NCBI RefSeq assembly: GCF_000224145.3
Contig: NC_020171.2
Coordinates: 1,743,008-1,807,007, forward strand
DNA length: 64,000 bases
Direction: 5' to 3'
Source of the DNA: Ciona intestinalis
Lineage: Eukaryota; Chordata; Ascidiacea; Phlebobranchia; Cionidae
In this document: positions 26,693-36,841 of the stretch, piece by piece
Numbering within the stretch: position 1 is the first letter of the stretch
Layout of the letters: each line of letters opens with the position of its first letter
Notes under the pieces: model-generated
Told to the model about the DNA's origin: nothing
The model's input: the letters and a program-made list of their open reading frames with translations, nothing else
Databases searched by the model: none
Position numbers and translations under genes: made by a program

Positions 26693-29600
26693 ATGCACGA
26701 GAAAAATACAACCTGTGTTTCGTCTTGTCTTGGAAACATTGCAATTAAAATGGCCGTGATTTGTGCGCTCAGCTTCACTTTAAGGTACAGTATAGTATTT
26801 TGTTAAGAGATTTTTAAAGATGTTTTTGGCTCATTTTGGCGTTTCAATAAATTCTATTTAATTTAATTTTTCCTTGGGTTTATAACAAACAAAATACAGC
26901 ATTTTGGTTTAAATTCAATGGTCTTTCATTTAATTTGCCGTTGGTGTTATAACGAATGATTTTTGCTGTTAATAGACCAAGTTTTCATTCGTTTTTATCG
27001 TCCCATTTGTAGTAAACAAAGAGCATTTACAGAAATATATAACCGTATCTTTATACGACTTTAAATGAGCGTTTTTATTTGTTAAAAACACAATCAGGAT
27101 ATTTGAATACAATGTGCCAAAGGTGTCCCATCTTCCCCCACCCTACTATACAAATAAAATAAATAGACTTCTAAAACACTAAAGTGTTACATACAATATG
27201 TGAATGTTCACAGAATTATATAACTGTATCCTTACGACTTTAAGAGCGTTGTTATTAGGTAAAAACACGACTAGGAATCATTGGAATCATGAGATATTAT
27301 AACGGTATTCATCTTACCCCACAGTACTATATAAGATATAACGCGGTAGCGATATTCATCTTACCGTAAAGTACTATAGGTCAATTTGTGAACATCAAAC
27401 TAAAACCACAACGGCGAAGTTAATTAAACCCTCTATAACATTCTAACATTATTCTGTTTCAGCTCTTTCGTTGTAGTGAGAATGAAGATGAACAAGCAAG
27501 AGGAAAACATCGACGGAGATGTTGTTATCACTCAACTGTTACTCGCACCACTGTTATTATTGTAAGTTATAGTAGAGTGGGGAAGACGGGACACTTTTTA
27601 ACTCTATTTTCTTGTTCCATTTGATATGAAACAAAGAACATTCAAAGAATTATAAAACCGTATCCTCACGACTCCCATACAGTGTTGTTAATTGTTTAAA
27701 ACACAGGATATTTGGATATTATGTGATAAAGGTGTTCCATTTTCCCAAAACAGTAAAACATTGTTTTGTAAACCAGTCTAGTTTTTAAATTTCAAACGAG
27801 CGTTTATTATTTCGTTCAATGAGTAAATGTAGGGTATTTATTCTCGCGTGGCTGAAAAACGACTTTCGTTATTATAACACGAGTATTCATACACCTCGTG
27901 CCAGCTTTGAGTTACCTGGTATTGTATATTTTGTATATATATATACATTCCTAGTCGTGTTTTTACAAACAATAACGCCATTTTAGTATCGTGAGGATAC
28001 GGTTATATGATTCTGCAAATATTATTTGTTTACTACTAAACGGGGCGATAAAACAGAATTAAAATATTGACCATCTTGCCCCGCTACTATTTATTTACAA
28101 CGCTTAAAAATTCGATTGTTAAATAAATATGTTGTTTCGGTCGGGTGGTAAACAAAGAATATTTACAAAGTTATATGACCGTATTCTTACGACCCCAAAA
28201 AAACGTTGTTAATTGTTGAAACACGATTAGGAACGGGAAGTATGGTCTATTGAGTATGTGTTCAGTCTGTGACGTCATACGGCGAGAGACGAGTTTCGCT
28301 TTCATGAGAATTTGGTGTGTTATCTAGAAAACTGACAAGTGTCTCCAGGCTTATGCCTATGAATGAATAGAATTTATTTATTCTCGCATGGCGGGGCAAC
28401 GGTAGTCGTTATAACACGGGTGTTGTTTTATATTTCTAGTGAAACGTATGCGAAAACAACCACGTATAAATAGCTTATTATAAACCCTACATCGGTGTTC
28501 TTATCTTGCGGCAATATATGTTGCCCTATAGCTAAGTATATATAGTAGGGTGGGGGAAGATGGGACACCTTTAGCACATAATACCCAAATATCCTAATCG
28601 TGTTTTAAACAATTAACAACGGTCTATGGAAGTCGTGAGGATACGGTAAGATAATTATTTAAATTGTCTTTGTTTACTACCAAATGTGACGAGAAAATAG
28701 GATGATAAGGTGTCCCATCCCCCCCACCCTACTATTTGGTTGGGAAAAGATAATTTCGTTCTCTGTTTGTCACATTTAGTAGTAAACAAAGAATATTTAC
28801 AATTTATATAACCGTATTCCACGACTCTAAAAGGGCGTTGTTAATAGTATAAACACGATTTAGAAATATGGGATATTATGTGCTAAAGGTGTCCCATCTT
28901 ACCCCATACTACTATACACTGCGTAACCATCTTATATTTTCAGATTCGTTTTCGTTCGAAACCCAAATGTTTTGTTTTGTTCGACTTCTCTTTGCTTGGG
29001 AATTCTTTCCATGTTATTGACTACGCTGAGCAGACATTACTGGCAGGTATATTCGTTACATTGTCTTTGCTTTTGTTATCTAAAACGCGCTGTATATATG
29101 TACAGTAGCGTGGAGAAAGATGGGACACATTTTCACTCTATTTTCTCGTCCCATTTGGTATAGTAAACAAAGAACATTTACAGAATCATAAAACTGTGTC
29201 CTCACGACTCTTATAGACCGTTGTTAATTGTTTTAAAACACGGTCAGAATACTTGGATTTTATGTTCTAAAGGTGTCCCATCTTTCCCCGCAGTACTATA
29301 TATATATATATGTGTGTACCTTGAGCCGTATGCGCTCCTCCTGCTCCTGCCCCCTCAGTTCCCTCCCCCGCTAATTACTTAATTAGTCTCCAACGCAGTG
29401 ACACGGGCGGTCAAAGTGTTGAGACTGGAGAACGTAATATCTTGTGTTAAGAGTCGAACTTGCGTTGTTTTTATGCTGTTTTTTTATATTACAAGCCAAT
29501 TTATTTGACCACGGCTGTTTTACTATCCTGAAGATGCTATAAGTGTAACATGTAATCTATGTACAACATAGCAGTGATTCTAAGACTGTATAGGGCCGTA

Positions 29601-30011
29601 CACTATAACGGGAACCTGATTTACGATAACTTGTGAAACTGTTACACATATGTCAACTCGTAAGCAGGCACAAGGTGTATGAAACAGAATATCCGTGTTA
29701 TAGCGAATGCGATTCCCCCGCCATGTGATGATAAATGAATTACATTCATTCATTCAAATAATACAAGAAAATACAAAGTCAAAACATTTTTGCAGCATTC
29801 TGACGCCACAGCGCCTTACAAAGTAAGCGCGATGACGTCACTAGCTGCTTACGTCATCACCAGTTTGGTATCAACATTGCAACCCGAGCAAAGCTCAAAA
29901 ATAACCAGCACACGAAGGTTGAAAACTATTATCGCCTGGCTACAAACAACACTGTTTCTCGGATGTATCTTTTACATGAACTATAGTAGTATATTTATGA
30001 ACTATACTTAA
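26693..30011 (+). CDS. Multi-pass membrane protein, unrecognised (copy 1 of a likely tandem pair)
   Basis: Model: exons 26693-26784, 27463-27561, 28944-29046 and 29796-30011; 169 residues, junction phases 2, 2 and 0. I do not recognise the family. Hydrophobic segments: MAVICALSFTLSSFVVV (exons 1-2), VVITQLLLAPLLLLLFVF, LFCSTSLCLGILSMLLTTL, MTSLAAYVITSLVS and TIIAWLQTTLFLGCIFYM. Basic residues follow the first and precede the last. Intron phases 2, 2, 0 and the spacing of Y, V, L and Y at the start of exon 4 resemble the gene at 31124, so I infer a tandem duplication. The stop is followed by AATAAA at 30090. Alternatively exon 4 splices on to 31190. Introns are packed with MITEs; one begins 7 bases after the exon 2 donor. 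The start could also be the Met at MAVICAL. Confidence 0.5.
26970..27150 (+). mobile_element. MITE copy, intron 1 of membrane gene 1
   Basis: The right end is well kept (AAAGGTGTCCCATCTTCCCC, ACCCTACTATA); the left end is lost. Confidence 0.75.
27200..27332 (+). mobile_element. MITE fragment of the CTTACCCCACAGTAC subfamily
   Basis: The inner part CGTTGTTATTAGG and the right end CATCTTACCCCACAGTACTA mark it as the second subfamily. Confidence 0.65.
27569..27754 (+). mobile_element. MITE copy just inside the exon 2 donor
   Basis: ATAGTAGAGTGGGGAAGACG begins 7 bases after the GT of the exon at 27463-27561. The right end is diverged (TTCCCAAAACAG). Confidence 0.8.
27820..27915 (-). mobile_element. 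SINE copy, intron 2 of membrane gene 1
   Basis: TATTTATTCTCGCGTGGC, then TTATAACACGAGTATTCATA and CACCTCGTGCC in reverse order. Confidence 0.65.
27952..28091 (-). mobile_element. MITE fragment
   Basis: GTCGTGTTTTTACAAACAAT, TCGTGAGGATACGGTTATAT and a right end GACCATCTTGCCCCGCTACT. The left terminal repeat is missing. Confidence 0.6.
28140..28235 (+). mobile_element. MITE fragment
   Basis: GGTAAACAAAGAATATTTAC and GTTGTTAATTGTTGAAACAC; both ends are absent. Confidence 0.55.
28358..28440 (-). mobile_element. SINE fragment
   Basis: ATGAATGAATAGAATTTATT, GGCGGGGCAACGGTAGTCGT and ACACGGGTGTTG. Confidence 0.65.
28541..28735 (-). mobile_element. Complete MITE copy
   Basis: Both inverted repeats are almost perfect (TATAGTAGGGTGGGGGAAGA and TGTCCCATCCCCCCCACCCT). 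It directly abuts the next element. Confidence 0.9.
28736..28915 (+). mobile_element. MITE copy abutting the previous one
   Basis: Opposite inner orientation, right end GGTGTCCCATCTTACCCCAT. The left end is degenerate. The two elements join without spacer. Confidence 0.75.
29101..29300 (+). mobile_element. MITE copy, intron 3 of membrane gene 1
   Basis: TACAGTAGCGTGGAGAAAGA to CCCCGCAGTACTATA. A hybrid: left end of the first subfamily, right end of the second. Confidence 0.8.
29650..29757 (+). mobile_element. SINE copy upstream of exon 4 of membrane gene 1
   Basis: CAACTCGTAAGCAGGCAC to TTACATTCATTCATTC. Its tail is about 38 bases before the acceptor at 29795. Confidence 0.75.
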
Positions 30012-30123
30012 AGTGCTCATGTCTGATGAAAGTTTAGTTTAAAACAATACATCTTATGCCATTACAACCTCTACTGGGCGACGTAACAGAATAAAAACAT
30101 GAACTATTTTACCCTAACTCATT

Positions 30124-30326
30124 ATAGAGTAGGGTGCTGGGGGAAAGATGGGACACTTTATTATTCTATTTTCTCCCCACATTTGGTTGTAAACAAAGAA
30201 AAATCCAATATTACAAAACCACATCCTCACGACTCCCACAGACCGCGTTGTTAATTGTTAAAAACACGACCAGTATAATGGGATATTCTGTGCTAAAGGT
30301 GTCCCATTCTCGACCACAGAACTATA
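30124..30326 (+). mobile_element. MITE copy between the two membrane genes
   Basis: TATAGAGTAGGGTGCTGGGG to ACCACAGAACTATA. It lies downstream of the AATAAA at 30090. Confidence 0.8.
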
Positions 30327-30502
30327 CTTAATGTTATCATACCCTATTAGCTATAGTGCCTGATATTTTGGCTACATGTTTTTCTTTATATTACTACATA
30401 AGTTTAAACGGTTAATGTTGTTATAAATGTCTATAAAGGTTTGGAATGAGTGAGTGTAATAAAGTATAAAGTGACTTTACGTTTTGGCTTTATGCAATAT
30501 AA

Positions 30503-30722
30503 TACAGTAGATTGAGGGATGAGGTGACACCTTTAGCACGTAATATCCGAATATCCTGATCGAGTTTTAAACAATTAACAATGGTCCATGGAAGTCGTGA
30601 GGATACGGTTTTATAAATCGTTGCATATTTTTTGTTTACTACCAAACGGTTTTTTGTTTACTACCAAATAGGACGAGAAAATAGCATGAAAAGGTGTCCC
30701 ATCTTCCCCCACCCTACTATAT
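30503..30722 (-). mobile_element. MITE copy with an internal duplication
   Basis: TTTTTTGTTTACTACCAAA occurs twice in a row inside. The same duplication is in the copy at 32631. The right end is perfect. Confidence 0.85.
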
Positions 30723-31123
30723 ATGTAATCTAGTAATAACTTCTATGTAAGAATTCTAATGTTATTTCCCTTAACCAAACTTTAAAGATATACTATCGAT
30801 ATCAGCTTACCAAGATCACACGGTACGTATATTCTCTTACAAATTCCAACAGTAAATAATTGCTTCAAATATTCGGGTTAAATGTGTAGCATCTTACAAA
30901 TTAAAACTTTATTTGTTTAAATAGAAACATAGTTACAAAACGAAGGTGCTTTAACTGGTTTTGAATTGTTAGTTCTTTTAAACTACATAGCTTTATTAGC
31001 ACATGGATTAGACACACGATCCTTCAGTACTTTACAAGCTATTTTAGTGATTTGTGTGGATAGAAATGGTTTAAATTGCAACTGTTATATGTACAATACA
31101 TTTAAGTTACCGAGTACTTGCTT

Positions 31124-34100
31124 ATGAAAGACACCTACGTATTTAATTATAATACAATCAAGACCATTAAACTTTTCATCATTTTACAGAATCTCATTAG
31201 TCTACCAAATGTATTTGCTTTATTAACGTTCGTGGGTTTTCTTTTCTTTGCAATAGTTGTTGCATACGAAGAATTTAACCAACCGAGCATTTCAAAAGGG
31301 TGGGCTCAACTTTATATATAATGTCATGCTTTAGTCGTAAAAACCATAGCTGTAAAGTAGTAAAGCGTAAACGCGCGTAAGGACTAATTACGCTGTAAAA
31401 GTTATGTATGTATGTATGTATAGAAAACTTTATCCGCGCATGGAAGTAAAACGGCACTCGTTAAAACACGGGGTGATCTGTTTCATTATACACCACGTAC
31501 CAGCTTACAAGTTACCTCGTATAAAACTTCGTGTTTTTTGTAGTCTAAGTGACTTATGTTATTGTCTATACCTGTGCAAACACTCTCGCTCAGTTTATAC
31601 TCTGTCTCCACACATGGTATTTCACACTAGAGTTTTTACCAGAGTTATGTATACACTCATTTTTTTCAGGTTGTTAAACGAAAATATTAAAACTGTCTTG
31701 CGAGGTACTGTTGCTTTAAACTTCGCTGTGTTAATTGGGTAAGTGGTAACAACTAGTGTTCTTGTATTTATACACCTCATGCTCACTGTCATAAGTAATA
31801 AATGTCTGACCAAACAAAATGTTTAGATTATGCATTTTGGATCCTGAACCTTCTAGAGGTCCTTACACTGCGATTCGGTATTTACCACCAAGAGGGATTT
31901 TACTCAGCACTGCAACGGTGTGGATTTCTTACTCGTTTTTTTGCGAAGCTCGCACGATTGTAAGGTATATATATGAATCATTTTTTGGGCCATATAAAAC
32001 GACAGTGAATTTTCGACAAGATCGTTTTATATCAGATGAGCCGCTAAAAGATTATTTACAAAAGTAGCAGATTGTATGAATTAACTATGTGTTCCCATTA
32101 GGAACACACAGTCACGGCATGGCCTACTAAAGATATCTTTAGTAGGCCATGGTCACGGTAGCGAAGATACCAATCACCCACGTACAACGACTTTCGTTTC
32201 CCCGCCACGCGAAGATAAATGCTGCTTTTGAGTACAACAATTCATTCGTTCTTTTATGAAAGAATATAATTAATAGCAAAACGGAAATAGCTAGACTCAA
32301 TATGACATAGCAATGACAGTGCATAGCGAGCTAATGAATACAAATACAATTCGTGGAAATTGAATAATCTAAATTTCCTGTAACACCAAACCTTAATCCC
32401 CCAAAGCAATTTAGATGAAGCTATTTTTAGTCTTCGCTATCGTAATCGAAGAGACAAACATGTGCTAATATTATTACTATTATTTTATTGTAGGTATTCA
32501 GCGGGAAAGGAAATTGGAGTTAAGATTAAAAAAATAGTTTTTTTACAAGCTTTACTGGTCACAGGATGCGGCAGTTTATCATTACAAGCAGCTGTAACAG
32601 TAAGTCCAAATAGTAATAATTAGGTATGTGTAGTACTGTGGGGTAAGATGGGACACTTTGTCACATAGTATCAAAATATCCTGACCTTGTTATAAACAAT
32701 TAACAACGGCCTATGGGGGTCGTGAGGATACATTTGATAGATCGAGTTTTAAACAATTAACAATGGTCTATGGAAGTCGTGAGGATACGGTTTTATAAAT
32801 CGTTGCATATTTTTTGTTTACTACCAAACGGTTTTTTGTTTACTACCAAATGGGACGAGAAAATAAAATGAAAAGGTGTCCCATCTTTTCCCACCCTACT
32901 ATACAGATTTTAATCGTACAAAACTCAAAAATGAAATTGCATTACAACTTATGCGTTTTTTTGGGAGGGTGATGTATATTTAATAGTTTTTAAAAAAATG
33001 TTACACAATTTTGAAATAAAAACTCTTTTCGAACGCTCTTTTAGGGCCGTGGGGATATGGTCACATAATTCTGTAAATATACTTTGTTTACTACCAAATG
33101 TGACGATAAAATCGAATGAAAACATGGACCATCTTACCCCAACCTACTTTATATATATATAATCTCAAATAACACATTTTACAGCAATCATACAGTGTTG
33201 CATACGTCATGTGTTTGGTATCCTATACATGTTTTATCACAATCGGGTGGTTTTGTGTGAGTTTGTTACGTCACAATAACAGAGAGAAAGAAGTTTGTGA
33301 CGTACGAGGTGCTGAGATAGCAATGATAAAGATGGAATTTGCATCTTTAGTTAATGGTATCCTTTTAAGCGTATAGAAAACATGGATAAGTTGAACGTTT
33401 ATTTTAAATCTATTTAATATATGTCAATATACCCAAAACTTATTGGCGTATTGGTATACGGAGCATGCCGAGGTACCCATGTTATAACTTTACAGTGAGC
33501 ATGAGGTGTATAAATACAACATTTGTGTCTGGTGTATAAGAAGACACCCCTGTTATAACTAGACAGTGAGCATGAGGTGTATAAATACAACATTTGTGTC
33601 TGGTGTATAAGAAGACACCCCTGTTATAACTAGACAGTGAGCATGAGGTGTATGAATACACCATGTGTGTCCGGTGTATAAGAAGACACCCCTGTTATAA
33701 CTCAACAGTGAGCATGAGGTGTATAAATACACCATGTGTGTCTGGTGTATACAACTCGAATTAATATACAGTACAGTAATCAAAATAAAAATTCGTGACT
33801 TACAAAATTACATTTTCCTATATACACATTCGAATTATCCTAGCATTGGCATTAAGAGCAACTGTTCAGGTAAGAATAAATTTAGCAATAAATTTACTTG
33901 TGTATTCGTGGGTGTATATGTGTCCTTGCATGGGAAAGACATTTAACGGCAATTGCCCCAACCCAATGGTCACTATCACTAATAAGTTGTGACAATTGTC
34001 AGCCATACAGAAACACACCTACAAAGTTGCATAGGTGGTAACTCGTAAGTTGGTACGAGGTATTTTAAACAGAATGCCCGTGTTATAACGTCTGTCTAAG

Positions 34101-34795
34101 TTTACTCTGTTTTTACAAATACTCTGTTTTCACAGGCAACAATGTATACAGTAGACCCAATGTCATATTTTCCCAGCTATTTCAACTTATACATGACTAT
34201 GGTAGGTTATATGACTCCGCATGTGGGAGAAAATGGGACACCTTTTAGCACATAATATCCAAATATCCTGATTGTGTTTTAAACAATTAACAACGGTCTA
34301 TGGGAGTCGTGAGAATACAGTTTTATAATTCCTTGAATGTTCTTTGTTTACTACCGAATAAAACGAGAAAATGGAATAAAAAGGCGTCCCATCTTCCCCC
34401 AACTTATATATATAAATCCTGTTGTTGCCATAGTTTTAAGTCTAATATAGCTCTTTAGGTAAATTATTAAATCTTCACAAAAATAAACACCCAATATAAG
34501 TTACATACGTGGTAACTTGCTGTTAGTAGGCATGAGGTGTATGAAACAAAACACCTGTGTTATAACGACTGTCATTGCCCCGCCACGCGAGGATAAATAA
34601 TTGTATCCATTCATTTATACAAATTCCACAAAAAGTTGCAACACTCTAAATGCGTTTTCTATAAAGCTAAACATAGTAAAATTTAAACATATTTTACAGG
34701 TCGGGTTGACGCGGTATGTTCTTATAAGATGGGTGGTCGAATACACGCTTGTACGAAGCACTGTTTTACTTATGTGTTATGCGTTTCGACGGTAA
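31124..34795 (+). CDS. Seven-membrane-segment protein, unrecognised (copy 2 of a likely tandem pair)
   Basis: Model: 31124-31299, 31670-31738, 31827-31964, 32494-32599, 33185-33356, 33844-33869, 34136-34201 and 34700-34795; 282 residues, all phases agree. Hydrophobic segments in order: NVFALLTFVGFLFFAIVV, VLRGTVALNFAVLIGLCIL, ILLSTATVWISYSFFCEA, KIVFLQALLVTGCGSLSL, YVMCLVSYTCFITIGWFC, FASLVNALALRATV (over a 26-nt exon) and a last stretch ending STVLLMCYAFRR. Seven passes fit a receptor-like topology, but I see no class A, B or C motif and do not call it a GPCR. The first exon's donor (GTGGGC) is weak; the gene may instead begin at the ATG at 31648, and the piece 31190-31321 may be the last exon of the upstream gene. 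ATTAAA at 34828 supports the end. Confidence 0.55.
31430..31520 (-). mobile_element. SINE fragment, intron 1 of membrane gene 2
   Basis: CCGCGCATGGAAGTAAAACG, TGTTTCATTATACACC and CTTACAAGTTACCTCG. Confidence 0.6.
32111..32158. repeat. 34-bp perfect palindrome between 7-bp direct repeats
   Basis: The palindrome at 32118-32151 reads CATGGCCTACTAAAGAT and then its exact reverse complement. It is bounded on both sides by GTCACGG (32111-32117, 32152-32158), as a small insertion with a target duplication would be. A related half, AGTAGGCCGTGGTCA, lies near 58971. Confidence 0.85.
32175..32253 (+). mobile_element. SINE 3' fragment, intron 3 of membrane gene 2
   Basis: CAACGACTTTCGTTTCCCCG, then CACGCGAAGATAAAT and a CATTCGTTC tail. 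Confidence 0.5.
32631..32903 (-). mobile_element. Chimeric MITE with an internal duplication
   Basis: It begins as the second subfamily (TAGTACTGTGGGGTAAGATG). After TTGATAGATCGAG it restarts with a first-subfamily interior that carries the same doubled TTTTTTGTTTACTACCAAA as the copy at 30503. Confidence 0.8.
33040..33152 (-). mobile_element. MITE fragment, intron 4 of membrane gene 2
   Basis: CACATAATTCTGTAAATATA to ACCATCTTACCCCAACCTAC; ends 32 bases before exon 5. Confidence 0.65.
33470..33755 (+). repeat. SINE-derived minisatellite, about 4 units of ~71 bp
   Basis: Units of the same make as the tektin intron array (GAGCATGAGGTGTATAAATA, TGTGTCTGGTGTATAAGAAG, ACACCCCTGTTATAAC). It lies in the intron before the 26-nt exon. 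Confidence 0.85.
33939..34102 (+). mobile_element. SINE copy upstream of exon 7 of membrane gene 2
   Basis: It has a left part with GTGACAATTGTCAGCCATAC and a body GGTAACTCGTAAGTTGGTAC to CGTGTTATAACG. It ends about 35 bases before the acceptor at 34135. Confidence 0.65.
34217..34410 (-). mobile_element. MITE copy, last intron of membrane gene 2
   Basis: Interior and right end are good (AAAAAGGCGTCCCATCTTCC); it starts 15 bases after the exon 7 donor. Confidence 0.8.
34499..34617 (+). mobile_element. SINE copy, last intron of membrane gene 2
   Basis: GTTACATACGTGGTAACTTG to GAGGATAAATAATTGTATCC and CATTCATTT. Confidence 0.8.
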
Positions 34796-34827
34796 AAAAA
34801 CAGCAAGTGATATCGTAAACACATCAC

Positions 34828-34833
34828 ATTAAA
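34828..34833 (+). terminator. Poly(A) signal (ATTAAA) of membrane gene 2
   Basis: It lies 33 bases after the TAA at 34793-34795 and supports ending this gene before the kinase genes. Confidence 0.5.
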
Positions 34834-35305
34834 GTCGCATTAATGCCTTTTTCAAATGTGTTTTTAAAACACTTGAATACGAATTTGAAAGAGCCCTTTA
34901 TAAAAGGAAAACACAAATATTTAAATCATTGTTTTCTATATATACACATCGTTTTAAAGTCGTATGCATTTCAAATGTTTTAAAAACACTAAGAACCGCT
35001 TCATTTAAAAAGCCCTTTTAAAAAGGAAAAACACGCCTTTAAATTACTGTGTTTTTTTAATGTCACGTTATAATACGGACGAGTTCTGTATCTTCTAGCT
35101 TGGCCGAATCTCACAAATTAATTGCAAGAAGGACCACCAAGTTTTATAGAATACTAATGTTACTTCGATTACTGCATTTTTATATTTGTATGTGTTTTTT
35201 TAAAACGGTGTATGCATTGGCTGCTTTGAAGGTACACTGTGTAATTTGTTTATGTTGGGACTTATAATGGGAACCAGAAATCACGATGCTGCTGCTTGAG
35301 TTATA

Positions 35306-35492
35306 AAATGGCGGGGTAAGATGGGACATGTTTTTATCCTCTTTTCCCCATTTGGTGGTAAACAAAGAATGTTATCAGAATATAAAACCGTATTCGCACG
35401 ACTCTATAAGAGCGTTGTTATTTGTTAAAAACACGATTGGAAATATGGGGTATTATCTGCTAACAGTATCCATCTTACCCCACAGTACTATA
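35306..35492 (+). mobile_element. MITE copy, second subfamily
   Basis: GGCGGGGTAAGATGGGACAT to CATCTTACCCCACAGTACTA. Confidence 0.8.
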
Positions 35493-36439
35493 TTTACGTT
35501 TTTTAATGTGTTTTTTTTTGTGGAACGCTGTGCCAAAATTACAGATCAAAATATAACCAAGACGTTTAGTGTTTCGTCCATTGAAACTTGAAAAATAAAA
35601 CCAGTCATAAATTGTTTTACTTCTGCTATCAGGCATATAGTTTAAATTAATCTTTTAGCGGCTAATCTGGTATATAATGAGCGACTAAAAAAATAATTTA
35701 TTTAAGTTTGGTTACGTTTTAAAAATTGATTGCGTAAATTTGATTGCGTGTTAAGTTAAAGCAAGGCGACGGAAAGATATATAAATTGAATACTGGTATA
35801 TAGTAAGACTATAGACATTTAGATATTGGTTCCGTTTTAAGAGAAACTCCGGGCCGGAGGTCCTCATATTTGAAGTGGTTCAACAGCCTTCGTGGTGTTT
35901 TACATACACGTGTTGCCTGGTATATATTTAGTATAACCGGTATTGAAAACGTTATGTAAAACCTATAGACTCGTGCGTTTGTTTAAACGCTATACTAAAA
36001 AAAAAAAACTAAACGCAAAATAGGAAAAAAGCAGTGAATTTTTGTTGTGAAAGTTAAAATATACGTTTTATTTAGTCAACTTTGGCCAGCTGTATTTACG
36101 GAGTAACACTGACATAGTGAACTATACTTATAGATAGAAGATAGTCACAACGAGTATATTCAGCCTACTATGGCCTATATATTAGACCTGCAGTTACATA
36201 TAGATAGGTAGATATACATTAGTGTATATACGATCTTAGTATAAGCATAACGTTACAAAGATTATAAAAACAATAAATGTTTGTTTTTATAGCTTTTTTT
36301 GTGAAAACATTAGGCGTGACTCTAACAGGAGATTAGAATTAGTGATTTATGATTCTGTTTACCGTCTGGCGCCGTTCTTATATTCCAATTACATCTCATA
36401 AGTTGAATAACTTGGAATAACAGGATGATTAATTCTATG

Positions 36440-36560
36440 TTATCGTCACAATTTGGTAAAAAAACAAAGAATATTTACAAAACGAAATAACTGTATCATC
36501 ACGACTGTAAAAAAGCGTTGTTAATTGTTAAAAACACGAGCAGAAAAATAGGATTTAGGG
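36440..36560 (+). mobile_element. MITE fragment
   Basis: AAACAAAGAATATTTACAAA and GTTGTTAATTGTTAAAAACA; no terminal repeats are left. Confidence 0.55.
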
Positions 36561-36582
36561 TCTTTACTGATTACCCTTTCCA

Positions 36583-36780
36583 TATAGTAGCATGGGGGAA
36601 GGATGGGACACATATAGCACACAATATCTCAATATCCTGATCGTGTTTTAAACAATTAACAGCAGTATATGGGGGTCGTGTGGATGCCGTTTTAAAAATC
36701 TTTGAAAATGTTTTGTTTATTACCAAATGAGATGTGAAAATGGAATGAAAAGGTGTCCTATTTTCCCCCACGCTACTATA
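36583..36780 (-). mobile_element. MITE copy upstream of kinase A
   Basis: TAGTAGCATGGGGGAAGG to TTTCCCCCACGCTACTATA; 61 bases before the first recognised kinase A exon. Confidence 0.85.
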
Positions 36781-36841
36781 CTATATTTATTAATAATCAA
36801 AACAATACTGTTTTAATGTTAAGTGTTTCTTATTATTCAAG

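Larger units (their letters stand above)
34834..36841. other. Spacer between membrane gene 2 and kinase A
   Basis: AT-rich. It contains a MITE of the second subfamily (35306-35492), a MITE fragment (36440-36560) and a complete MITE (36583-36780). The 5' end of kinase A must lie here or at its first ATG, but no upstream exon could be identified. Confidence 0.5.

Noticed and set aside
29796-29822. Splicing of membrane gene 1 exon 4 at the strong GTAAGC donor at 29823
   Set aside because: It would discard two clear hydrophobic segments that match the layout of the paralogue; kept only as a possible alternative.
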